A DNA stretch of 64,000 nucleotides from Arabidopsis thaliana (Eukaryota; Streptophyta; Magnoliopsida; Brassicales; Brassicaceae): positions 12,641,151-12,705,150 of the forward strand of contig NC_003071.7 of NCBI RefSeq assembly GCF_000001735.4, written 5' to 3'. Position numbers and translations under genes: made by a program. The notes under the pieces were generated by a model, which saw only the letters and a list, made by a program, of their open reading frames with translations, made no database searches and had not been told where the DNA came from. This document shows, in pieces, positions 28,941 to 39,317 of this stretch; positions within the stretch are counted from its first letter, which is position 1; each line of letters starts with the position of its first letter.

Positions 28941-30055
28941 AGTTTTTTTTTTTTCCTGTAGCTTTCTAAAGGAGAAGAAGCTACTGTTGCCGCTCGAGTC
29001 TCGTTCCACGGTTTTCAACAGTTAGTTTCTTATGAGCTAAGAGATTCAGCTTAATTGGCTTACAGCCATAAAAGAAGTCTTTAACTGATGCACTAAGTCA
29101 CTAACAGTAGGGAATAATTCAATCAAAAAATCATCCAGATTGATAAAAATGCATTTGCACCTTTGGGGCATAAGCTGAAATTACTCTGCTCGCACAAATC
29201 AGATTTTTAAAACTTATGATCATGTTTTCAACTTATACTCGTTTGTTTACATAATGGGATGATCAGTTGTTCACTTTGAGCAAAGCATACTGGGCAGGTG
29301 TAGGGAAAGTGAAGCTCATGAAACTGATCCACTGTAATTCTCATTGTTCAGCTTTTATTTACACAAATGTGCGAGTCAACACGTAAAAGATTATGATATA
29401 TTGCAGTAGAACATAAGTAAAACGACCTTACCAAATGCGAAAGAAAGCTTTTCGAGCCGGAATGATCAAAAGGTTACACATTCTGTACTCATTTTCCTGC
29501 TATATGAGATCACACAATTATCAAGAGCCTGAAACTCTGGAATACCAATATTTAGACACGTTACATAGAGTTTTGAAGGTTTCTCATTTGACCAGCTCCT
29601 GTGTTTGACATGCTTTGGTTTCATATGGTTAATGTTTCTGCTAAATCAACCATGAGAGATGTGAACTATTTCTATATCATGTGTCTGTAACGTTGGGGCC
29701 GCTTGTGAGCCTCTTCCTTCACCATTTTCAGTTTGATCAGTTAATAACCTCATGTAAAAGCAGTGAGAGAGAGAAGAGATCAGAGATGGCACACTGTTTC
29801 CTTTGGAAATCCTGGGCGTTGTTATGTTTGATCGTAGGCTTTGTGACTGGTAAAGAAAAAAACAGCATGTATGTTATGTTCAAAATACTAAAAAACGACT
29901 CGTAGTTTAATACTCATCCGATACCGTCGTCTTCTTCATCTGAAAATTGAGAAAAAAAGTCTTACCGTGTCGATTGCTAGAATACTCCAATCCAAGCCCT
30001 TGCTTAGTTTCTCTCAATCTAATCCCTAATTTTCGTCACTATAATTCTCCCGAAA
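28941..30055. other. THIC distal 3' region and Josephin gene promoter
   Basis: About 1.1 kb, starting with a run of T after the aptamer (28943-28954) that can act as the polypyrimidine tract of the regulated 3' splice site. The remainder is AT-rich and leads into the leader of the Josephin gene. No other gene recognised. Confidence 0.65.
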
Positions 30056-30685
30056 ATGGCGGATTCCGAATCTAAAATCTATCACGAACGACAACGATTA
30101 CAATTTTGCCTCTTGCACTGCCTCAACAATCTATTTCAGGTGATTGATCCAATTTCTATTTCAATCTCAAAATTTCATCCTCCGAATCACCGATTTGAGA
30201 GTTTTTGATAGTGATCTCGTTTGATTTAGGACAAAGACGCATTCACTAAAGAAAGCTTGAACTCAATCGCAGAGAAGCTCGAGACCAATGATCCAAACAA
30301 AGAAACATGGACACCTCTCTCTTTCGTCCTCAAGCCTCACCACAATACAATCACTGGTAACTACGACGTAAACGTGATGATTACAGCTCTTGAAGGAAAA
30401 GGCAAGAGTGTTGTTTGGCATGATAAGCGTATTGGAGCTTCTTCGATTGATCTTGATGATGCAGATACTTTAATGGGTATTGTGTTGAATGTTCCTGTTA
30501 AGAGATATGGTGGACTTTGGAGAAGTAGGCATTGGGTTGTTGTTAGAAAAATCAATGGTGTTTGGTATAATTTGGATAGTGATCTCGTTGTGCCGCAGCT
30601 GTTTAGAGATGATGATGAAGTTAGAGGGTTCTTGGATCAAAATCTGAGTTTAGGTGGAGAGGTTTTGCTTGTGAATAATGCTTAA
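30056..30685 (+). CDS. JOSL: Josephin-domain deubiquitinase
   Basis: Predicted Machado-Joseph-type cysteine protease that removes ubiquitin. Exons 30056-30139 and 30230-30685 join to 179 residues, just a Josephin domain and close in size to animal JOSD1/2. The catalytic triad is visible: Cys18 in QRLQFCLLHCLNNLFQ, His129 in WRSRHWVVVRKING, and Asn142 (or Asp144) in VWYNLDSD. No ubiquitin-interacting motifs or polyglutamine tract follow, unlike ataxin-3. The stop codon TAA at 30683-30685 is well formed. I treat the ORF at 31752 as a different gene, because it has its own TATA box. Older models may fuse the two under the name Josephin-like protein (memory). Confidence 0.92.
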
Positions 30686-31751
30686 AAGATCAACAATGTG
30701 AGTTTCAATTTTCTTACTTGTCTCTGTATGTTATCGAATACCCATCAAGTGTGTGAATGTTCCTGTCTTATAGTTTAAAGTTCAACAGAGTTGATCATGA
30801 TCTAGAAAGTTCAGTGATTTTACTCGTGAGTTATTGGAACTAATGGTCGTCATGTCTCAAATTAAGATATCTTTGAGGTCTATGGTTAGAATGGTATGTT
30901 AAAGCTTCTCACTTTCCTCTCTAAGACGTGATTGGATTAATTTGGAACCTGCCATATAATGCCAATCAACTTCCATTAGCATCTAACTACCGAGTAGTCA
31001 TCACTCATTGGTCTGATCTCAATGGAATGTTCTCACATGTAACAAATTACCCTCTAGACTTTGATGTCTATGTATGTCATGAAGTTGCTTGGTTATTATT
31101 TCCTTGCTGATATTCTTGTGCCCACCATTGACTTCGTTCTTCTTATTCTCTCTTTTTTTCTCTACTTTTGTGTAGCCTCAAGTCTCAAGTAAGGTATCTG
31201 CAATATATAAAGGTTAGTTTATCTCAGCCTCTCCAGGAGTCAAAAGAATTTGTTCACATTTCTTCTGTGCACACACCTGAGTGATCATCAAATAGGAACA
31301 ATACCGAAAGGTTGCTTTAAAGAAAGAACCTTTATCGCTTAAACAAATGGTTTTATTACCTCTGCGGACCATCTTATACTTACTTTCCCTAATGGAAATG
31401 TAGAAAAACTAAAAACAGTCTTTTTCTTTTGCTCTATGGCTGCCTTTGCTTTCCAAATTTCGGCGTTTAAGTTTCTGATATCTTTAGATCTGTTAGTTAT
31501 TACAATCCTTTTGACATAAAGTATCTAAAGTAAGTATGAAATTGAACCTACCTGCTTATATTTTATTTGTATATGTTTTGAATGTCTACAGTAATCATTG
31601 CTTTAAGTGTTAACATGTCATTATTGATACATTATTAAGAATCATGGCTTCTCTGGTCTCTACCTGAACTCTTATAGGCAACTTGTTCAGCATCAATCCC
31701 TATAAATATAATCCCTTACTCTCCTCAAGTTTGTTCTCACTCTCTCTTGAT
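30686..31751. other. Spacer and promoter of the small basic protein gene
   Basis: A 1.07-kb spacer: Josephin 3' UTR, then AT-rich DNA, then a core promoter. TATAAATA sits at 31701-31708, about 44 bp before the next ATG. No other gene recognised. Confidence 0.7.
31701..31708 (+). promoter_or_regulatory. TATA box of the small basic protein gene
   Basis: TATAAATA in a C-flanked context, followed by a CT-rich stretch of the kind seen at plant start sites (CTCTCCTCAAG, CACTCTCTCTTG). It lies 44-51 bp upstream of the ATG at 31752, leaving room for a very short leader. Its presence argues for a separate transcription unit. Confidence 0.7.
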
Positions 31752-32150
31752 ATGTCAGCTACAGGAACAAAACGGTTCAATGCAAACACTAGACCAGTAA
31801 CTCCTGGTAAGCAATCCTCAGTCAAGGGACCATATTATAAGAATCCGGGATGCACAACAAGCTGTGGTTTGAGGCTACCGAGGAAAACGGAATGCACAGC
31901 AGCAAGACTGATCAAAGATCTCAGCTGTAAATTCGTTATGGGCTTACGTCTGGTGGTGATGAGGAAGAAGAAGAAGAAGAGATCTCCACCATTGAAGAAG
32001 GCTTCTTCTTCTGGGATATCTCAGCCTTCAGTCATCTCTGTCGTTAATGATAATAATCACAGATCAGCGGCAATAGAAGACTGCATACAATTCATAAACT
32101 CCTCTTCCTCCTTCACAAGATCAAATTCTACCTGTGGCAGTAAATCTTAA
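31752..32150 (+). CDS. Small basic plant protein with C-terminal AIEDCIxFINSSSS motif
   Basis: Single-exon protein of 132 residues, function unknown. It is very basic, with a CGLRLPRKTE patch, a run of Lys (MRKKKKKRSPP) at about 75-85, and a Ser-rich end. The C-terminal motif AIEDCIQFINSSSSFTRSNS is conserved in a plant family, so far as I recall often labelled Josephin-like. Nothing in it resembles a Josephin protease: there is no Cys/His/Asn triad and the size is wrong. I start it at the ATG downstream of the TATA box. Possible nuclear localisation from the Lys run is inference only. Confidence 0.8.
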   Translation: MSATGTKRFNANTRPVTPGKQSSVKGPYYKNPGCTTSCGLRLPRKTECTAARLIKDLSCKFVMGLRLVVMRKKKKKRSPPLKKASSSGISQPSVISVVNDNNHRSAAIEDCIQFINSSSSFTRSNSTCGSKS

Positions 32151-32534
32151 GTTTTAGTTATGACCTTAAGTTTCGAAAACTCTTTCTTGGTCACTTGTTT
32201 GCTACGCAATAGCATATTAGAGAATTGCGTGTAATATCTTTATGATACAAATATATATAGAGCTGAAGAGAGATTTTGAGTAATCTTGAGAAAGTGTGAG
32301 CTTTGTTTATTTACAAAAAATCATCTGTATATCTTTCATCTACAAAGTATTATTCATATGCGTTTGGCCTAAATCAACGAGCAGAAAGATCCTGAAGAAT
32401 TTTCTGGCAAAAAAGGAATATTCCGGCTAGCTCTCAGACTGCAATGATACTTGTATAATCAGAGACTGGCGTGAGGTGAAGTTGCACCTGATGAGAGGTC
32501 TTGGAGCCGAACTATTTACTATTCTCGGAATGGA
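32151..32534. other. Convergent 3' flank, small basic protein / PHT4;1
   Basis: A 384-bp AT-rich spacer between convergent stop codons. It should hold both 3' UTRs. Nothing else recognised. Confidence 0.7.
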
Positions 32535-34853
32535 TCAATCGATTATCTTCTCTCCGGTTGAAAATAGGTTCCAAATGACGGTCCCAACGAGGTAAAGACC
32601 GACCGAAATCGTGAAAACGTCATCCCAAGAACCTGAGGCATTTCATGTCATTGTTAATTCCATTGAGAAAACACAAAAAAAATGAAACTTAGAAGAGATT
32701 TTATAAAGATTAAGCAAAGCATTGTCAGAATTACGAAGTGTTTTGAGAGTACTGACCGTGTTGTAGTATGTGACCAGTCGCAGCTGTGCCAAGAACTCCG
32801 GCAAGTACTCCAGCAGTATTAGACAAACCAAGTAACACTCCCTGAGAAGACCAACAACATCAATGTGCTAATCCATTTTCTTTTGAGTAGCATGATTCAT
32901 TAAGACTTGGGAGTAATTGACTAAACTTACAGAGTATCTTGGAGCGATGTCTTGATGGTTAGAGTATAGACCAGACTGTGAAAACGCATCAGTCCCCTGA
33001 CTACAAGCCATGCACAAAACAGCCATTGTAGGAGAATCTATGTGTTTCAGCTGTGTTAGGAAGAACGCTGGTCCAAGAAACCCTATTGTTTGCATTATCT
33101 GAATTTCATCATAGAAACTGATTATCGAATGTATCACTTTTACTAGATTGCATCAAAACGGAACTGAAGAACAGAAGAAGTGATATACAAAGTACCTTGC
33201 GGACATTCGTGACAGAGAAACCTCGGCTGACAAGTGTATCGGCAATCCATCCACCGGCATTTGCAGATATTGCCATTGTCATCCATGGAAATACAGAGAG
33301 AAGTCCTGACTCCATAAGGTTGAACTTCAGCACCTGCCTCACAACCGTCCATATGATTAATGATAAGAAAACAAATAAAACATCAAGCCTCTTGATTAAA
33401 AGACAGTAATATAACGGACTTGATGGTAATAAGTTGGCATCCATGTTAAGAGAATGAATGTTCCCCAGTTGTGACAAAAGTGGCAACTGATGAGAGCCCA
33501 AACCGGTGGTTTCGACAATATCAGCCTCCACGGGATCGACTTCACTGGCTCTTTGCTAGCACAGTTGTCTGCAATTAGCTTTCTTTCTTCAGGGAGCAAT
33601 GTTGGATCTTCTAATGGTGAACTCTCTGCCTATAACAAGTAACAACACACGTCAAATCGTCAATGGTAATGAGATATGGGATCTACAAATAGTTAAGAAC
33701 AGTAGAAAAAGTCTGACCTTAGTTAGCCACAGAGTCAACCATACAGTTCCAAGAGACCCGAAAGAATAAAACACAGAAGGCCATCCAAATTGATGAATCA
33801 AGAAAGGCGAAAAGGCTAAACCGGTGACAGATCCAAGGTACATTCCGCTGTAAACAAGCGCGAGTGATCTGCTTCTCTCTTGCACAGGAACCCACTTCGA
33901 CAATATATTATTCATAGCAGGCATTGCAACACCCTGGAGAACACAAATGAGAACTTACTTCTCCTTATCAACACACACAAATCCGAGACTGATATCTAAC
34001 ATCACTAAGAGTAATCACAAACCTCTCCAACTCCCATGAAAGCACGAACAACGAGCAAGTAAGGAAGACCGAGTTTAGCAGCTACAGGAGTGAGAATTGT
34101 AGCGATTGACCACCAAATAACACCGAATCCAAGAACCCTTTTCCCTCCTACAGTGTCTGCCCAAATTCCACCAGCTATCTATAATATCAACAAACCACTG
34201 ATTCAACTACACTTTTGATTTAAATGTGAAAGCTAGTGAGACTCATTTAAAAAAACATTGATCATCTAAAAATAGAAACCCTAATTAAGGAATCAGGGAA
34301 AAAAGATTACCTGTGTAAGAAGGTAACCCCAGAAGAAAGAAGACTGAATCAGACCAACTGTTGCTGGATTCCAACCATACTCAGCTGACATCGGAAGTAT
34401 AGCTATACTCATATTCACCTGTTAAAACATCATCTGTCCCAAATTGAATAACTCTTCCCAATCCATAAAAATCCAATCTTTTTTGCTACTTACTCTGTCC
34501 ATATTGCAGAGAAGAAAAGCTGAGAAACAGAGTAACACAATCACCCACCGCTTCGGAAACTCTTCCCACCATGGGAGGACGATAGAGCTAGGCGAATCAG
34601 AAACGACGTCATTGTTTCCACTTACTTTATCTCCTTCTACGTAATACGAATTACTGCTTTCACTCTTGTCGGAGCTCCGAACTAATACCCGGAAAACACT
34701 GGACCTATTTCGCGGGTAGATCCATACCCGTAACGACTTTGGAGATGGTTTGAGATTACGGAGGCTGCGAGAAGAAGAGGTTTTTTCAGGTGGACGATTT
34801 GAAGTGTAGAGAGAGTGAATATTTGAAGAGCAAAGAAGAGCTCTCGCGTTCAT
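32535..34853 (-). CDS. PHT4;1: Plastid phosphate transporter PHT4;1 (ANTR1)
   Basis: Major-facilitator (SLC17-like) inorganic phosphate transporter of the thylakoid membrane, thought to return phosphate from lumen to stroma. Exons 34494-34853, 34311-34418, 34023-34178, 33718-33933, 33420-33629, 33196-33333, 32931-33098, 32757-32841 and 32535-32632 join to 512 residues, the known length. Residues 1 to about 85 are Ser/Arg-rich and lack acids, a clear transit peptide. Membrane helices start at KRWVIVLLCFSAFLLCNMDR, followed by NMSIAILPMSAEYGW, the usual SLC17 motif after helix 1. MFS loop motifs are visible in GGIWADTVGGKRVLG and VPVQERSRSLA. The exon 5 donor reads GTCCGT, unusual but forced by frame. 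No damage seen. Confidence 0.95.
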
Positions 34854-37800
34854 GGCGGAGATAGATTTTTTCTTCTTCTTCTCTGTTTTTTTCTTCTTTG
34901 TTTTAAGAGAGAGGAATTGATTTTTTTTTAAGGTCGTGGCTGATGTGACGACATGTGGCGTTTAAGTATTGGTTGAGTGAGGATGTCATAATCTAACGGG
35001 AAGTAACGGTTAACAGAATAACTATTGGAGGTCCATTATTAACTATCAGTTTAACATAAAGCCCATATAAGGCCCAAATAATGTTAGCTTACGAGCATAA
35101 ATTGCGAGATCTATCTTACTTCCCCAATGAAAAAAAAATCTCAAAGATTTGGAAGTAGACCTATGAATAGAATTACAATAATACGGCAATACCAATAACA
35201 ATAGTTTATTGTCCGTAAGGATATGAGTATGACCAGTGATCTACTTTATGTGGAATAAAGGCAGGATCCAAAGGTGGAACCCAAACCACCCACTAATTGC
35301 GTTCACAAAGATGCGAAAGAATATTTAATCCAACAATTGATTAAGTATCCCATGCGAGAGAGTATTGATCATGATATTCAAAATTAAGTGTAAAATGTCA
35401 ATTTGTATGAACGTATGGGATAATAATGTTGAGGACGAATAGACAGAGGTAAATGTCAATCAAATTTGGTAATGTTTGATGTATTCTTAGTCGATTACAT
35501 TGATTACATTCTTACATATTTGTAAATTAGTGAAATGTATGAAATATATGTAGCTAGATAGAACAAAGAATCTATAAAACTTGTAACAAAATCACAATTA
35601 GAAGATTAACGTTTGCAGCTTTCTTATTTATTAATGGAGGAGGTCCAAGTTTAGGGGATGAGAATGATGTAAGATTGTGGTGCGGCAGATTTTACTCATC
35701 GAAGGTGTCCCTTCTGGTCTACCATAAGAATTTCCTAGCTTAGGCTTTTATGAATTATGACTGCCACTTTTATTTATTTTATTCTTCTTTTAAGTCATCA
35801 TTATTGTTGTTGTATCGTTATTTCTTTGTTGCATGCGTTATCCATTTACCAACATCTACCACTGTGTCGTCAAGGTCTTCCAAAATCTAAACGAAACGTA
35901 AAATTTATGTACCAGTAATTCATCACTCCTAAAAAAACACTTGATGATTTTCACCAATTGATATAACGACGTAACGAGATCACTAAACTATACGGATCAT
36001 GCATGTTGATCTATCGGCACGTAATATTGTAGGTGTAGACTATAACCTAGGTTATGGTATTCAATTCAAAGACGTCCAATTCAGAAATATGAGATGGTGT
36101 CATGTTACTATTAGATCCGTACCAGTCACTAAACAAGAAGGCAAGATTCATTTCTCAAGAGGTAGAAACGCAAACTTAGGCCGTAAAGACACAAGAATGC
36201 CAACTTCATGTGGATGGAGACAGGAAGAGCTTCGAAATGACCCACTTTCCAAAAGTACATGCTTCTCTCACGTGGCCCACTTCTCCAATTATCATTCACC
36301 ATTTCAATCATTCATCACTAACTCTCCTTTCTCTATTATTTTATTTCTATATTTATTAGCTAAACGACATCTAAGCTATAACCAAATTACACTTTCTAGA
36401 TTTGGTTATATGAGAAAAAATAATACGTTTTTTAGTTTGTACAATGTGATATTCTCTACCGACAATGTGATGAAAATAATTTATCCAACCAAGTGGTAGT
36501 AATTAATCTGATTTATGACCTTCAATCGTTATCCTATATGAGCCTACGAATTAATTTTAAATAGGCGCAACTTTTTTCTACTAATCAAAATTTCCATGGT
36601 ATATATAATCTCAGTGTCAAATATGACGAGTTTTCATCAATATGTAGTTATATTCAGAGTAATTAGAATATACATTTTCCAAAACAAAAATAAAATGGTG
36701 AGGCAAAACCACGATTGATTGTGATGAAAACATGAACGTGATAACATTTATATACTAACATTCATATTAAACTAAACGAATCAAAAACTTAGCACCTCCA
36801 ACTGCCACTTGAATATTTCGCTTTTCTTCTCCTGAAAGCGAAACCTTAACCTAATTTTTTTTTGTCATGTTCTGTATATATAAAAAGCCTAATTAAACTG
36901 AATGAAACATTTATAAATAAAATCACTTTGTTTATTTTCTTTTAATAATTTGTTATGATCAAATGCATGGATGTGTGCATGGATCTAATTAGTAAACACA
37001 TATGCACTGATGAGGCGCAGAGATTAGAAATGAGACATGTGCACGTGTTCCCCTGTCTACGTCCGCATCCTAAGCAACAAAAATTTGTGAAACCAAATAT
37101 TCATATCAATAAAATAATTCTGTGTAGCCTTGGATTCCTCTAAATTTCGAGTTTGTCTTCTTTATAATTTACATTGTATACAATAATTTAAATGTAATTA
37201 CATAACATCGTACAAATAATTGAAGAAAAAAATGGAGAATACATTCTATAGAAAGATGAAGAGAAAATGATTCTGTATAGAGAAGTTACAACATTGAGTA
37301 TCAGTGTAAATGTGTAATGAATACCACTAAACACCCAACATGGGTTGCTCATGTGGTGTGTGGTACGTAGAGTTTGGTATTGGCTACCCATGTTCGAACT
37401 TAGTTGAAGATGGAGGAATAATTTATGCCTATATAATATATTAATTAAATTTAGAAGATATCATCATCCATTAATACTAACAGCATCGGATGAGTCTAAA
37501 ACCTAAAATTTCCAAGTTAACTAAAAAGTATATATATATATACCACAAAAGTATGTTATGAGAAGAGCTTGTGGTTTAGTGACGAACTAAGGTTTCGTCA
37601 AAAAAATTGTGTGACCTAAAACTCCCCTACCTAGTTCAACACCTTATAGAATGAACTAATTTATCTACTCTCATTCCAGTCTAAATAAATGAATTTCGGC
37701 TCCAAAGTTTCATAATATAAAAGAAAAAATTATATATATGGAGGGAAAAGGCATATATAATAAACATCATTCGAATTCGTTTTTTTCTTCTTCACAAAAC

Positions 37801-38195
37801 ATAAGTAGAATTCTATAAACCTAAAACTTTCATCCAAAATGTACTATAAGATCATCCGTGAATGAAAAAAAAAAAAAAAAAGCGTACACTCACTCATATG
37901 CACACACGAACCAATGCATCGGTAAGATTCGCATAAACATACAAAAAATAGGAGTAAATAAACCAAATAAAAACTAAAGTGAGGAGACAAATATTCTAAC
38001 ACAAAAAATAGAAAATAAAAATAGCGTCACACCTACTCTTTCTTCTACCTTTAGTATCTATCTCCTGTCTTCATACTCCTTTACACTCCTCTCCTTCTTC
38101 TTTACACCTCTCCAATGGTAAAATCTCTCATTCACTAACTTTCTCTGCTTCTCTCTATCTTTCTCTGTGCATACCAACTCTAAAGTCTCTCATCA
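34854..38195. other. Gene-poor AT-rich spacer
   Basis: 3.3 kb. The left end is the PHT4;1 promoter and leader, with pyrimidine/purine runs near 34870-34930. The right end is the promoter of the C2H2 gene, with a TC-rich leader at about 38035-38190 and an 8-codon upstream ORF at 38115-38138. Between them the DNA is AT-rich, with (TA)n at about 37533-37542 and a long A-run near 37866-37880. One 166-codon open frame (35999-36499) has no recognisable similarity or coding character. No RNA gene was found. Confidence 0.65.
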
Positions 38196-39317
38196 ATGGC
38201 GGCTCGAAAACTAGGGTCGTTGTTACGTCAATACTTTTTCTCTCTATGCTTCCTCTTCCTCGGTTGCTTCTTCTTCCCTAAAGACGCAGACTATAAACAA
38301 AAGAGAAGAAAGAAGAAGCTTAGAAGAGTTTCTTCTTCTTCTGGTTCATCTCTATCCTCTTCTTGGACGTATTTAAAACGAGTTTTCTTATCCACGACAA
38401 GGATATCCAAATCCCGTAACCAAACACATCCTAACGTTACTTTAACATCCGCAAGATCATCTCAAAACTCCCTCGTCACTCTCGTCCAACCCGATACCAC
38501 AAACCAACCCGACCCGGAAACACGTATTCATCAGCAAACCGAATTCGAGATCTCCTCTTCCGACGAGATTTTCCCTTGTAACTCGTGTGGCGAGATTTTC
38601 CCAAAAATCAATCTCCTCGAGAATCACATCGCGATCAAACACGCCGTGTCGGAGCTAATCGCCGGAGAATCAAGCACGAACATCGTCAAGATCATATTCA
38701 AATCTGGTTGGCCGGAGCAAGGTAATTACAAATCTCCGGTGATCAATCGAATCTTAAAAATCCACAACAGTTCAAAGATTCTCACCAGATTCGAAGAGTA
38801 TCGTGAGTTCGTGAAAGCTAAAGCCGCTCGTAGCAACGGCGGTGGAAGACGGTGGGACGATGAACGTTGCGTCGCCGACGGAAACGAACTTTTACGATTT
38901 TACTGCTCGACGTTTATGTGTGATTTAGGGCAAAACGGTAAATCAAATCTCTGTGGTCATCAGTATTGTAGTATCTGTGGTATCATCGGATCTGGATTCT
39001 CGCCGAAGCTCGACGGGATCGCGACGTTGGCGACGGGGTGGAGAGGACACGTGGCGGTTCCGGAGGAGGTTGAAGAAGAGTTTGGGTTTATGAATGTGAA
39101 ACGGGCCATGTTGGTTTGTCGGGTTGTAGCGGGTCGGGTCGGGTGTGATTTGATTGATGATGATGACGTGGATAAGAGTGATGGTGGAGGGTATGATTCT
39201 CTGGTTGGGCAGAGTGGGAACAAGAGTGGGGCTCTGTTGAGGATCGACGATGATGAGCTTTTGGTTTTTAATCCAAGGGCTGTGCTTCCTTGTTTTGTTA
39301 TTGTGTATACTGTGTAA
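38196..39317 (+). CDS. C2H2 zinc-finger protein with ADP-ribosyltransferase-like C-terminal region
   Basis: Single-exon protein of 373 residues, function not established. It starts with a hydrophobic segment (SLCFLFLGCFFF) that could anchor or target it, followed by a basic Ser-rich region. A C2H2 finger lies at about residues 127-148 (CNSCGEIFPK...NHIAIKH; C-X2-C-X12-H-X4-H). The rest is a conserved domain. Its order of elements (LLRFYCSTF, ICGIIGSGFS, GIATLATGWRGH, AMLVCRVVAGR) resembles the PARP-type ADP-ribosyltransferase fold, with the usual His and Tyr of the active site replaced. That relation is inference. A small upstream ORF (38115-38138) precedes the ATG. Plant paralogues exist (memory). 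Confidence 0.85.
   Translation: MAARKLGSLLRQYFFSLCFLFLGCFFFPKDADYKQKRRKKKLRRVSSSSGSSLSSSWTYLKRVFLSTTRISKSRNQTHPNVTLTSARSSQNSLVTLVQPDTTNQPDPETRIHQQTEFEISSSDEIFPCNSCGEIFPKINLLENHIAIKHAVSELIAGESSTNIVKIIFKSGWPEQGNYKSPVINRILKIHNSSKILTRFEEYREFVKAKAARSNGGGRRWDDERCVADGNELLRFYCSTFMCDLGQNGKSNLCGHQYCSICGIIGSGFSPKLDGIATLATGWRGHVAVPEEVEEEFGFMNVKRAMLVCRVVAGRVGCDLIDDDDVDKSDGGGYDSLVGQSGNKSGALLRIDDDELLVFNPRAVLPCFVIVYTV

Noticed and set aside
31683-31751. Longer start for the small basic protein
   Set aside because: No ATG in frame there and the region overlaps the TATA box.
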